From Phlebopus portentosus (taxonomy: Eukaryota > Basidiomycota > Agaricomycetes > Boletales > Boletinellaceae), in the NCBI GenBank assembly GCA_037892935.1, contig JAYXKI010000006.1, positions 1,054,001 to 1,118,000 on the forward strand: 64,000 nt of DNA, read 5' to 3'. Positions 35,476 to 47,003 of the stretch are shown here, one piece after another. The position numbers and the translations under genes were made by a program. Positions within the stretch are counted from its first letter, which is position 1, and every line of letters starts with the position of its first letter. The notes under the pieces were generated by a model, which was not told the DNA's origin, ran no database searches, and saw nothing but the letters and a program-made list of their open reading frames with translations.

Positions 35476-38400
35476 CTACTTGTCGTGATGGTGTAATTTA
35501 TCCTTCACCTTCTCAACCATGTGCTTGACAAATCCTTCCTTCTTCCCATGTCCGTTCCCATTCCCATTTCCATTCCCATTACTTCCGTCTCCGTTCCCAT
35601 TCTTGCCATTCTTCATCCGTTCAATCGTACTCGACCTCAAAACACCGCCTTCATGCTTCTCCTGGGGACCTTCCGAAGCGTGATAACGCGACTTGTCTCC
35701 GGATTGCCCAGCGGCACCTCCGGCTGTGACAACTCCAGCAGCAGTGTTTGCAGTCTTCGTACCAGATTTCGATCGAGCCTTCGAATCGAATTTATTATCT
35801 TCGGCAGTAGAAGGCTTGCCAGAACCGTCAATATCCACAGCTTTGGTGACGTCCGTCGAACTTGCGTTGGCGGAGGGGAGCGGAAAGTCGCTGTCTGCGC
35901 CAGATTTGGGGACGTCGTAGGGTCCGGCTGCGCCGTGTGCGATCGGACCTGGGCGGTGTGGAGGGTCCGAAGTGGCTTTGATGGACGGATGAACTTGCTG
36001 TTGTGAGGATTTATTTAAGTCGGTGCCGACTTGTTGGGCTGTGGTGGCGGGGGAGAGTTCGTCGGGTGGCTGGTGTTTCTGAGCATCGCTGAGCGAATTT
36101 GCAGCGAGTCCAGTTCCAGCTCCGAGTGCAGTACCTCCCGCGGCGCCAGCTGCTAGTCCCTTACTCTGATCCTTCGTCTTCGCATCCGCGGCCACCTTCT
36201 CACCCTGCTGCGACTGCGTTCTTTCCTTCGGCCCCTCCGCGCGCTTCGCACGCTTGCTGTCACCAGCAACCGCCTCAGCAGCTATAACATCCTTCTCATG
36301 CTTCTTCACTTCTTTCTCCCGCTTCGCTGCCTGGTGTTGCTTCTCCGCCTCCTTCGCGTCACGCTTATCTTCCTTCTTCGCCGCGCTTCTCTTGTCCGAG
36401 GAAGAAGCAGCAACGGGAGCGACGCTATCTTTCTCGTGCCTCTTCACGTCCTTCTCGCGCTTCTCCGCCTCTTTCTTCCTACTCTCCGCGTGTTGATCCG
36501 TCTCGGATTTCTTGTCAGAGACGAGCCCAGTGCCGATGGCGCCTACTCCGGCACCCGTGGCTGCGGCAGCAGCCATCCCCTTCTTGTCTGTAGACTGCGC
36601 GTCTTCGTCCCCACCCACACCAGTAGACTGATCGGTGTTCGCCTTGGAATGAGATTCAGGTTGGATCTGGTGCTGAGGCTGTGACTGGGACTGAGACTGA
36701 GAAGCTGGCGAACCCTCTGTCATCCTGCTAGAATCATCCTCCCCATTCTTATGCGAATAATGCAATGCAGCGCCGCCCAAAACGCCTGCGCCTGCTACAA
36801 GTGCAGCCGACCAAAACCCTTTCTTGATCTTTGAGTCTTGAGGAGCGATCGATTCTTTTTCCGCCTCTTCCTTTTGTCCTTGCTTCCCAGGTGTCTGCAT
36901 TTGGGACGGAACAGTTCCAGAAGTTTTGGAAGAAGCCTGGCCAGCTCCGGCACCGACAGCGAGTCCTTCAGATCCTTTGACTGCTGAATCGTCTGCAGCG
37001 TCGGATTGACTGAAGGCCTTCTGAATATCTTTGGGCCCAGACGTGTCCGTGCTCGGTGCAGCAGGCTTGGAAGCCGGTTCGGACTGAGAATCCGTAGGTG
37101 CACCAGACGTTGAAGGCGTTTCCTTGGAAAGTGACGTTGGGGAGGTAGTTGTCGCAGTGGAATCAACGGGTGCGTCTTGATCGGGTCTGCGTGAGTGAGC
37201 GTATGCTGCACCACCCAGAACACCTGCACCCGCTCCGAGGGCAGCGCCTTCAGCACGTTTCTTCGCCTTCGCGTCGTGTGTCGGAACATCCTGGTCTGCG
37301 GCATTTTGCGTATCTCGAGTCTTAAAAGATTGCTTTTCCTGATTGACACGAGCTTCCTTCGTTGCCGGTTTCGTCTCATCTGTCTTATTTGCGTAGCCCG
37401 CAGGCGAAACAGCGACGTCGCCTGGAGATATATCAAATGAATTAATGACTGAAAGTGAACCTGAAAAGCTCTACATACCCTCTTGCTTGTCATTCTCCCG
37501 CGAATGCTGATACGCAGCACCGCCCAGTGCCCCTGCGCCCGCTCCTAGAGCGGCACCTTCAACACCCTTTCTGGCTCTCGAGTCGCCGGGCGAGTCGGAG
37601 TCGTCCTTCTCGATAGACTTCTCAGTATCGGTAGTAGGAGTGGGCCTTTCGTCACGAACTGACGACGTAGGTGGGCCCTCTTCATCGTCTTCGGGAACAT
37701 CGGGACTGTAGTCCTCTGTTATGATGGGCGCTGGTGCGTATGAGACGAAAGCAGGCTGGTCCTCTGCAAACCTACCACCTGAAGCACCAACAGCAGCAGG
37801 GTCGCTTCCACGAGCCGTAGCAGAGGATATATCTTCCGACTTGCCACCCGAAACTCCAGGCTGAGCAGTGCCGGTGGGCGAGACTTGGTCAGCAGCATCC
37901 TTCGGCGAATGCGAATGCGCGTACGTCGCGCCTCCGACCGTTCCGATCCCGGCTCCAAGAGCAGCTGCTTGGATCGCTCTCTTCTTATCCTCACCATTCT
38001 TGTCACTCCCGCTAGCCCGATGAGGATTCAAAGCCTTCTGAGCGTCGCTCCTTCCTCGTGTGTCCCAAACGGAAGTTGAAGCTGAAGACGCCTGGTCAGA
38101 CGGACGGGTAGAATCACTAGTGCTAGCGATTGGCTCTGCAGTGTCCTCGGAAGAGGTGTCCGTGATAACAGGTGCGGGTGCGTACGTTGCGAACGCAGGT
38201 TGTTCTTTCACACTTTGCTCCGAAGCGACACTCCCAGAAGAGCCGGGAGATGTCAGGTCCTCGGCTTTGGGATTGACCTTGCTCGACGGCTGAGCCGGTG
38301 AACGAGAAGACTCGTACGCCGCACCACCGAGAGTGCCTATACCTGCACCGAGCGCAGCGGTTTCGATAGCTCTCTTTCTCAAATCTGAGGATTGAGATTG

Positions 38401-39263
38401 TGGCTGTTTGGTAGAAATCTCTTGGACATCGTCATCTTTCTTGACCTTTGATGCGGGGACAGCAGTAGGTCCGAGAGCGTCATTTTTCGAATTGGACTCG
38501 GACTCGGACTTTGGCGCTGTACTGTCTAAAGCATGACCTACGCTTGGAGAAGTGAACGGTTTCTTTGGAGTGTTGGAGATTGCGCCGACGCCTGAAGTGG
38601 AGGAAGGCGTAGCGCGAGACCTGCTGGATAATGGGTCTGAAAGTACGATTTCAATAAGCATCGAAGCAACGGAAAATTAACAATTGTAGTTTCGGTGACT
38701 TACTGAAATCAGACACGATACCCCCTACAGCAACGTCCTTTGGTTCAAATTTGAATTTTGTTGATTCGCGAGGAGCTCGATCAACTCCGCCTTCCTGGAG
38801 CTTTTTCTCTGTCTCTTCAGGATTCGTGGTCCCGAAAGCTATAAATATGCGATCCCATTTAGAACAATCCGACATAGAAAGAAAAGGACGTACGAAATGC
38901 ATAACCGAATGCACCAACGACGGTGCCAGGCAGGTAAGAAGACGCTACGTCGACTGCATGGCGCCAGTCTTCACGGGCAGCATCGAGTATGGTTCCGTTG
39001 TTCGTAGCAGAGGACTCCGTGCCGGTCATGTCGGCTTTGTCGTTGAGATGCTCGAGTGCGATGCGCGGGTCGCGCGGGTAAGTGCCCGGTATATCACCGA
39101 GCTCCGAGGTGGAGGAACGGGAGTGAGGCGGGGAGGCCAACTTGCTGCCGCCCGGCGTCGTCGTCGATGGGATAGACGAGTGCGACGAGGCGCGTCTGAG
39201 TGGAGAGGGCACGTTTGGCGCGACGTGCGGCGATGGTCTTTGTTGAGGGATTATTGAAGCCAT
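35476..39263 (-). CDS. Repetitive glycine-zipper protein, Ser/Lys-rich, unknown function
   Basis: Four exons on the minus strand join in frame, starting MASIIPQQRPSPHVAPNVPS at 39263. Introns lie at about 38841-38894 and 38642-38703, and another just below 37480. About 1,150 residues. The dominant feature is a repeated hydrophobic Gly/Ala block between disordered charged linkers: ETAALGAGIGTLGGAAYESS, QAAALGAGIGTVGGATYAHS, EGAALGAGAGALGGAAYQHS, EGAALGAGAGVLGGAAYAHS and WSAALVAGAGVLGGAALHYS, with more degenerate blocks further on. The GxxxG-like spacing is that of glycine-zipper membrane hairpins. Two linkers carry near-identical PAFATYAPAPVITDTSSED and PAFVSYAPAPIITEDYSPD. The tail has a (GN)n run and ends EGFVKHMVEKVKDKLHHHDK, reminiscent of a dehydrin K-segment. 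I know no named family; a stress-related or membrane-associated role is only a guess. Confidence 0.75.
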
Positions 39264-39553
39264 AGTGTACTAGCGTTCGAGTAGACTGCATGTTAGGAAT
39301 AGGAATATATAGGCGGGTGAGAGGGCGGATGAGGTCATGTTGAGTCGGTGGAGCGCCCCTCTCCGTCGCAGTCTGAGACACGGACACGGAATGGATACAA
39401 TCAGACATACATACACAATTATTATTATTATTATTGTTATTTAATCATGTTGAATTATGTATCCAGTGCAGTTGAGTAGTCGTAGTCGTCAAGTCAATGC
39501 ACACGATCGCGACTCGCGACGCGTCTTGTCTCCTGATCATCACCACCGTGACC

Positions 39554-41128
39554 ATGTCGGATCTGCGCCGCTCAGCAATGCTGAACAGCTTGCCTCACAT
39601 GCCTACAATATCTCCTTATGCTCAGGACGTCGACATCGACGAAGGTAATGAAGAAGAAGAGGAAACCGACTCACTGGGTGCTTTGCCCTCAATGGGCCCG
39701 CCACCCCCGTGAGTTCATCCTCCTTCATCCAATGCTCACCAATTCACACTCTCGTTAACCCCTGCTGTAGTAAACTACACTCCAAACCGAGGAGCTTGCC
39801 AAACCCACAGTACGCACCCCTCTCCGCAGAGGCTACTTCGCCCAAGCAGCAGAAGTCGCCGTTCCCGCATCGGGCCTCGTCTTCCGCGTCTATTACCCCT
39901 CCCGCACTCGCCCCAGGTGCGTCACAAAAGGAAGGAACAGTGCTCGTATGCCACCACGGCGCAGGACACTCATCCCTTAGCTTCGCACTCTTCGCGAAGG
40001 AGGTGAGGGAGCGGACGAGAGGGGAGTGTGGCGTGCTTGCGCTGGATGCGAGGAGGCATGGTGCGCATATATTCACTCATTTTATTGCTGCATATCGTGT
40101 GTTTATTTTGGGTTTCCGATCGTAGGTAAGACGAAACCCTTGGACGATGCGAAAGATGACTCGGATCTGGCCATCGACACGCTCGCCTCGGACGCATACA
40201 ATCTTCTTGTAACCATATTCCCCGATCCCGCAAATGCACCGACGTTCGTCGTACGTATCCCGTTCTCTTCTCTCATCAATAATCCTCCAAACTAAATTAA
40301 AGTGATTTCAAAGTTTGTAGGGCACAGCCTAGGCGGCTCCGTCCTAGTTCGCGCCTCATCGCGCCTTCTGGATGCAAAGTACCGCCTCACGGGCGTCGCG
40401 GTCCTCGACATCGTAGAAGGATTCACGATCGATGCACTCCCGCATATGCACACACTACTCGACAGTCGGCCAGAGGGCTTTTCGACGCTGGAAGAGGCTA
40501 TTGAATGGCAGTGTGTATTCTTATTCATTCGCTTACATTTGAGAAAACGAAGAATGATTGTTCGTGTGCATAGTGTTGCGAACCATACGATTCGAAATCC
40601 GCTCTCCGCACGATTAAGCGTACCCTGCCTCGTCGTCCCCTCCACTTCCAACACAGGTCCAAAATATATCTGGCGAACGCCGCTCCGCTCGACAGCACCA
40701 TACTGGGAGAGTCAGTACTGACACTGCAGCATACTCAACATCCTGACGCAGAAACTGATATATTTCTCATCCGCAGGTTGGTTCCGAGGGCTCTCATCAT
40801 CCTTCCTCAGCGTGCGATCTGCGCGTTTACTCGTCCTGGCCGGGACAGAGAGACTCGACAAGGAGCTTATGATCGGCCAGATGCAGGGCAAGTTCCAACT
40901 TCAGGTCGTACCAGATACAGGGCATATGATTCACGAGGTGAATATCAAACAGTTTCTTTCAATTTTCTTTAGTATTTTTCCACTTGTCTTGACCCCTCCG
41001 CCTTTGTGCTGATATCTTGTGCCCCCTTTTCGTAGGACAACCCAGCACGCCTTGCTGAGATCATCGTCGAGTTTTGGAGGAGGAACGAGAAAGTCGTGAT
41101 TGGCGTCAAGAAGGTCGGGGAGCGGTAG
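39554..41128 (+). CDS. PPE1: Protein phosphatase methylesterase 1
   Basis: An alpha/beta hydrolase that removes the C-terminal methyl ester from the PP2A catalytic subunit. It starts [20 protein letters not shown], followed by an acidic stretch. Motifs: oxyanion region [29 protein letters not shown] then KTKPLDD, nucleophile elbow [11 protein letters not shown] with the catalytic Ser, [20 protein letters not shown] with the family Glu-Gly, [31 protein letters not shown], and catalytic His in [13 protein letters not shown]. It ends with a basic segment, [19 protein letters not shown]. About seven GT-AG introns, all in frame by hand splicing. Divergent from the glycine-zipper gene, 290 bases apart, with a short ATT microsatellite between them (about 39417-39435). 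Confidence 0.9.
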
Positions 41129-41501
41129 GAATCTGGCATATTTCGCATTTATGTTGAGAAGTTATGGGTGTAATTTGTATGCAATAGTTGTATGTTAGAA
41201 GAAAGGCACCAGTCACTCTTGATCATCGGGAAAGTTTGAGGAGAAGTTGGACAAATGAATATTGACTGTTTAATGGATCGCTACCTTCTCCGAAATGACA
41301 TTAACGAGTACAGAAGTAATCGGCGGGCTGAATTGTCTCCGTGCGTCGGTTCTGGTCGCAGAGGCTAAGTGTCACCGAAGTGAGCGGTACAGAAACATTT
41401 CCATCTTTTCCGCAAAAGTGTTACCGTCAGTGTCCAAATCCGCACAACAGTAGCTCCAAAAAACACGTACAGCAGCATAACCACCAATCGTGAGACCTTC
41501 C
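41129..41501. other. Intergenic between convergent genes
   Basis: 3' flanks of PPE1 and the uL30m gene. No gene or repeat seen. Confidence 0.4.
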
Positions 41502-41956
41502 TTAAACCAACCCCTCCCCCACGCGTCCAACAACCTCAAACCCGCTCTGCGGCCTCCTCATCCTCCTCGACTCCTCCTTACTCCTCACCTCCTCTCCAGA
41601 CACATTCTCCACTCGGACCAGCTCCTTCACAGCGAGTATCTTCCCCGCAAACTCCGGTTTGTGCGGGTGGAAGACGGTCTGCATGCGCCGGTGGATCCCG
41701 AGCGAGGCGAGTGTGGATTTTTTGGACGCGCCGAGACCGATGGCGGAGCGCGTGAGGGTTATTTTGAAGTATGTTTTGTTTGCGTTTTGGGGGGGTGGGG
41801 AGGTGGTGGTGGAGGATTCTGGCTGTGGTGTTGAGTCCGACGTGGACGAGGACGCGGGGGAGGAAGACGAAGCAGAGCGTCGGCCAACGGCGAGCGACGC
41901 CCGGCGGGCGGTGTCACGCCTGTGCGAGGGCGGATAACACGACTTCTGGGTAGCAT
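41502..41956 (-). CDS. Mitochondrial large-subunit ribosomal protein uL30m
   Basis: A component of the mitochondrial 54S ribosomal subunit (yeast Mrpl33). The conserved core reads TYFKITLTRSAIGLGASKKS, then TLASLGIHRRMQTVFHPHKP, EFAGKILAVKELVRVENVSG. The N-terminus from ATG at 41956 (MLPRSRVIRPRTG) looks like a mitochondrial presequence but is not in frame with the core. A Ser-rich stretch (SASSSSPASSSTSDSTPQP) just upstream of the core is in frame with it but lacks an ATG. The shift must lie between about 41800 and 41930, a GC-rich interval with a seven-C run (41797-41803 region). A one-base assembly error, or an unrecognised 5' exon, would explain it. Confidence 0.75.
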
Positions 41957-42101
41957 GTCGCTGGCAAATGAACTCTCGCTGGTCTCGCTGGTAAAGAATC
42001 GAAGTAAATAAAGTAAAATACAGTACCCAAAAAGGAAAAGTCGATCCTCAGAGTAACTTGCCCTTATGTAATCTCAAATTCGAGGATTGGACCCTTAGGT
42101 A

Positions 42102-42551
42102 CAGGCAAATACCGGTCCTTTGAACACCCAATACAAAACACCTGCAAGCTTACTGTGCACATCTTTCCCTCAATATAAATATGGAATAATGATAGTCCTA
42201 CATGTCATCTATATGCCTAATTATTTTCTGAAAAATTGGCTGGGATATCAATTCCGGATCAAAATTTTCAGGTTCGGAAATATGGGAATCCTTTATTTGT
42301 CACACTTTTTGCCCCTGTGTGAAAAAGAAGACAAAATACATTGGATACTAAAAAAATTAAAAAGTCTTGAGATCGTCAGTCTACCAACTACACCAAAAAT
42401 TATTGACTATCTGATTTTTACAGCCCCGAAAACTTGCTCATTTTCTTTGAAATTTTACACACATATAGTGATCATCAAATACCGAGAAATGAAGAGTTGG
42501 CCGGAAATTAGGTGCAAAGGAATCAGTGTTTAAAGGACTGGTATTTGCCTG
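42102..42551. mobile_element. Mariner/pogo-like MITE, 450 bp, TA target site
   Basis: The ends are inverted repeats of 26 bases with two mismatches. The left begins CAGGCAAATACCGGTCCTTT and the inverse of the right begins CAGGCAAATACCAGTCCTTT, both continuing to AACAC. TA dinucleotides flank both ends (42100-42101 and 42552-42553), the target duplication of the Tc1/mariner/pogo group. CAGG-type ends recall pogo/Fot1-like elements. The interior is AT-rich compared with neighbouring DNA and has no transposase. It lies between the divergent uL30m and arrestin-like genes. Confidence 0.75.
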
Positions 42552-42553
42552 TA

Positions 42554-42856
42554 GAGCGTGAGATTCCAGCTAAGCTTTATCTTTATGTCAGCTTCCTCAA
42601 GGCCATCCGTTCAAATTGGGTAGGGTTCATACAGTATGATGGAAAATGGTGTTTTTATTCTTCACTCACTCTTTCTAATATTTATGCTTCGTTTTATTTT
42701 CAAGATCAAGAAATTAAAAAAAGGAAATAAAGTTTGATTCTTCTGACTACATGTGACCGTGAATTCAATTATCAGCGGTCACACGCTCGTAAATCACTTG
42801 CTACTACTACTTACTACTTTGAAATATTTCCTTAAGTCGATTCCTCCCATGTTCTC
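42554..42856. other. AT-rich upstream region of the arrestin-like gene
   Basis: About 300 bases after the MITE, still AT-rich, with a CTACTACTACTTACTAC stretch shortly before the ATG. No gene supported. Confidence 0.35.
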
Positions 42857-45800
42857 ATGGCCCGTTCAGAACCCATAAACGCAACCCATGCCCACAGTAA
42901 AGCAAAAGTATCTCTCTTCTTCGCAGATTCACTCTTCGTCGCCGGCGAACATGTCTCAGGGAAGATGGAATTGGAGTGCAAGGCGGAAAGGGGCCTGGGG
43001 ATCGGGGATATCAAAGTCGAGTTGTTCGCTATTCAAGGTGCGTTCAGAAGGGTATTATATCGTTACATTATGTACTTATGGATGAATCGTCTTGTAGAGC
43101 TGACATCGCGAGACCACTCTGCGACGAGTACGTTCCTCCATTTGACGCGGTATTTCCAAGGGACGGGCTTACCGCCTTCTAACGCTGTACACCCTCATCC
43201 TCTACCGGGGGACGACAACGTCCTTCCGGTGGATTACTACCTCGCAAGAAAGGGGGCGACGACGTTTTTCTTCAAGTTCCCGCTCTCCGCGTCTTCGCCT
43301 GCGAGCATCGACTTTGGTAAGGGGCTTGCGAAGCTGAAGTATGAGGTACGCGCTACTGTGGGTGTGTCGTGGAGGAGCGAACGGCAGAGGGTGATGGAGA
43401 GGAAAGAGGTTGTTGTTGTGGAGGCTCCTGCTGACCACCCGGAGGATACGGAGCGGATTGTCGTTGGAGAGAATGGCAAGATTTGGGCTCAGGGGCGCGT
43501 GCTCAACCCATATGTTGTCGCTGGACGAGATGCATGTGTCGAGTTGTTCGTTAAGAATCATTCGACTAAACGAGTGGGTTCTTCTCAACCCTGTAGTATA
43601 TCCACTCCTGATGATAATAATTCTTATAGACGACCGGCTTATCCTTGACATTGGCACGATATCTCCATCTCCCATCCACTTCACATTTACAGCAAACTCT
43701 CCAGCTCTCCGACGTGCTAGCTAAGGTTCCTTTCCGAGGCCCAGAATACATCGTTCAGCCAGGTACGGAAGGCGTCGCGAGCCTTGTATTCTCCGTTCCC
43801 CGAAACGCTCAAGGAGTTCGTTCAGGTAAACTAAAAACAGGAGAAGAAGACGAAGGCCGGGAACCAGTTGAAAGCCTATTCGACGTCCAGTGTATGCTTG
43901 AAATCAAAATTGGCATGGGACTAGGTAACAAAGATATCCTTCTTGAATTGCCTATCGCGATTTTCCACCCTGCTGCTATGCGTATACTTCCTGCTCTTCC
44001 TCCTCCAGAACCTCCCATACAAAGATTATACTCTCCTCCTGCTCAGATGATGTCTCCATGTCAGTCTCCGCCTTTTAGCCCGACTTACGATGCCTATCCG
44101 GGAGCTTTCATCAGTCCACCGATGTCTCCACCGGTTTTACTTCCCGACCTACCTGTGTGGTCACCACCACCCGCTCACGTTATCCAGCCGATGATGCTCG
44201 ATCAATGGTATTATTACCCTCCTCCACCTCCTGTGCATTATGCGTATCCTGCCCGTCCTTCAAGTGCCGATCCATTCGTTTCGCGTCCATTACCAACTCT
44301 GCCCACTCAGAACGTCAACGTACCTGCAGGTGCAGACCCACCAGCGCAAAATTGTGTTGGGCTTGCCGGCGTGGACCTAGATGAGAACGCGCGTCCGGAA
44401 GAAGGAGAGCCCGGGAAGGGCGAACGTGCCTCGCGCATTTCAGCCCACCTGCGCATGTCTTCGCGCAACCGCTCTGCTTCGCCTCCCTCGCACCGGTTCC
44501 CTCAGGCTGCGGTTCTCCCTCTCCCTCCCATGGTAGACTCCGGCGCAACTGCGGCGCAGCTACAGGTAGCGCCGTCTCTTCTCCTTGTGGACTTCCCGCG
44601 GACGAGCCCGACGCAGAGCCATGAAGTCCTCTCTCCGCGCCCGGTGCTCACGCCGAAGCAGTCGTTCTCCCATGATCGCGGTACGGTGAAGAGCGAACAT
44701 GTCATTGACTTGGAGCGAATGGCCGCGGAACAGGAGGCAGAGAAGAACACGAGCCCGAATACGGGAAGGAGGGAAGACAGGAACAAGACTCTTCCGCCTG
44801 CTCCAAATGTACCAGAAGCGCCTGATACACCTCGTCTTCCACCCGAACCGACGTTATTACCTACACGCCCGCGCCCGGAGATATGGGGACGGGAAAGCGG
44901 ACTTGCTGCTCTCGAGCGTAAACTCCTCGAACAGGTTGGAACTCGTAAACCCGAAGCCGACCGACCGCCAGACGTGCGCAGCGTTCTACCCGATCCGATC
45001 AAGATACCCTCCCCTAACGATCTGCGCTGTGACCCTCCGAATGATTCAGCTATCTCGAGTCTCGCTCTCGGCGCGGATAACTCATTGCAAGATGCTCCAC
45101 CTCCGCCGAAGTTAGACGCCGTGCTTAGCGCATCGCCTCTTGCTGGACAAGATGATGCGGACGAGGGTGCCTCGCTAGAGCGACGTATGGTGAATGGACG
45201 CAAGAAGGGTAAGCAAAATCACGTTCGAAACTTACGAGAGGCTGCTACGGGGCGCGTAGCGGCCTGGCTTGGAAGAATCGATTGTGCCGCCTCGCCTCCT
45301 GAAACGCAGACGCCTCCACTTAGCAGTCCAGAAGTCTCCCTACAGGATCTGCCCTCTCCGAGAGATCTGGATCCGCACCCTCTACTGCGCTCGCCGGCTG
45401 TAGTTGTCTCTGAGAAGTCAGAGGTGAACGATAGTCCAAAGCACGATACGATACCTACTCGATCGTCTGGATTCGTTCTTCATGCTGCGAAGGACACGTC
45501 TTCGACGTTCGCGCCTCCAGCTAAACAATCTGAAATTCGAGTATTATCTCAGAATGGAGCGACTACCTCATCACCTGAGACGCCTACGATGACGAGTCCT
45601 TACCCACTAAAGCCCGTTTTCCGGAGGCTGATAGAGCCGCCTGGTAAAGGACAACCCTCGGACGCTAAGTATGATATTCGCTCCGCGCGTGGAGGTCGAG
45701 GAGGGAAGGTCACGAGTGTTGCAGCGTTGTGGGCTTCCCTGGCGTCCCAGCAGCAACAACAGAGTAATCCATCACCACTCGTCCGCCAACCAGAAAAAGC

Positions 45801-46303
45801 CGCAGGAACATTCACTCCTACCTTCAAAGGCGCGCTGACAAAGACAACGCCAGAGAAAGACAAAGAGAGGGATAAACGCCGACCACCTCGTACGCCTCCT
45901 CACGCCAAGAAACGACACGAAGACACGGCCGGGCTGAACGTCGCCGACCTGAGCGCGCGGCGCGCCCGAATGGTCAAAGCGACGTCCGTACCCGCCGTAG
46001 TCTCCTCCTCGCTCGCAACGCCTGTATTATCATCCACCGCATCGCTAGCCTCGCCCCATCCAGGCAGCTCCATACCCGACGAAACAACGCACATACCCAC
46101 CTGTACATACGTCTTTGTCTCCCTTTGCGGAATTATCACCTCAAGCGGAATCTTCTCCCCCAAGAGCTCATGCATCATCGTCATCATCATCATCACCGTT
46201 AACGACAACACCCAAGTCACCTGCAGTTGCGGGTGAACTTGCCTTTGGACAAGCACGATTGAAGGACTTGATTAGGAAATATCAGCAAGGGTTTGGACAG
46301 TAA
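42857..46303 (+). CDS. Arrestin-fold protein with long proline-rich tail
   Basis: Arrestin-related proteins act as adaptors, often for ubiquitin ligases, in endocytosis of membrane proteins. It starts MARSEPINATHAHSKAKVSL with FFADSLFVAGEHVSGKMELE, the arrestin N-lobe. The C-lobe has KLKYEVRATVGVSWRSERQR and LNPYVVAGRDACVELFVKNH, then TTGLSLTLARYL and PGTEGVASLVFSVPRNAQG. After about residue 330 comes a disordered tail of some 750 residues rich in Pro/Ser (QWYYYPPPPPVHYAYP). The C-terminus ends GQARLKDLIRKYQQGFGQ. To reach it the frame must change at about 46110-46155: either a 43-base GT-AG intron (46112-46154, in phase) or a one-base indel. Without this the protein ends earlier, at 46236. 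Other introns at about 43038-43098 and 43573-43630 fit well. Confidence 0.75.
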
Positions 46304-46351
46304 ACTACCTAGCTTTTTCTCCGTCTATTTTGCCTGACCTCGGGCTCTTTC

Positions 46352-46352
46352 G

Positions 46353-46393
<41 letters not shown>
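46352..46393. repeat. (GTT)14 microsatellite
   Basis: Fourteen uninterrupted GTT units about 50 bases after the arrestin-like stop codon, within the probable 3' untranslated region. A second, shorter GTT run follows at about 46410. Confidence 0.95.
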
Positions 46394-46394
<1 letters not shown>

Positions 46395-46699
46395 CTTCTC
46401 TTTCCCTCTCGTTGTTGTTGTCGTGCTGTGTGTTTTAATCTCTCGCTATTTCTATGAACCAAACAAGCAAAACTTAAATCCCCGTTTTCATGTATTCTGT
46501 TTCTGTATCCCGCAATTATTTTTTTCCTCATTTCTCATTCTCTATTTCTATCTATTCCAATTGTATAACGAACTCAATACGACTCTACCTGTGACGACAT
46601 CAAATCAACATTCACTTATCATTTAATTGATATCTATTTCTGGTCTCTCCTCCCCTCTCTGCACTTCGATTTTGGTATGTACCTCGTGATGATGGATGG

Positions 46700-46908
46700 G
46701 ATAAGACGAGCTGGCGAGAACTTGGCTTCCGTCATAAACATTTCTCTCACCCGCCTCAGTTTCCCAGTCATATGCAGTTTATCTGTCAGGCGCCCCCCAG
46801 CCGAGCGCGGTGGATAAACAGCACGTACGCGCGGGCTTTATTGGCGGGGACGAAATTCCTTATCCTTATCTATTGCCTTGTTACTTATGCTATGTAGAGA
46901 CTTGATAA
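46700..46908. promoter_or_regulatory. GATA-factor site cluster upstream of formamidase
   Basis: Six GATAA cores on either strand lie within 209 bases: GATAAG at 46700-46705, the inverse of AGATAA at 46779-46784, GATAA at 46813-46817, tandem CTTATC at 46859-46864 and 46865-46870, and TGATAA at 46903-46908. The cluster is about 100-300 bases upstream of the formamidase ATG. Fungal AreA/Nit2-type GATA factors activate amide-using genes under nitrogen limitation. The rest of 46394-47003 holds no gene. Confidence 0.5.
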
Positions 46909-47003
46909 ACAACTGAGACAGCTTGTCTCTTCTCGTCTCTCTATCTTCTTCATTTACTCCGACGACTAGGGCTAGGAACTCTGAACACGCTTCTCGCGAT
47001 AGG

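Noticed and set aside
36795..37520. Arg/Leu-rich 241-codon open frame on the minus strand
   Set aside because: It is a shadow of the glycine-zipper gene in another frame; the repeat block continues through this interval in the correct frame.
44502..45203. 233-codon open frame antisense to the arrestin-like gene
   Set aside because: Low-complexity Ser/Gly/Arg composition caused by the GC-rich, proline-coding sense strand; no start context or motif.
46325..46531. Poly-Asn and poly-Cys open frames
   Set aside because: They are translations of the GTT microsatellite in the 3' flank.
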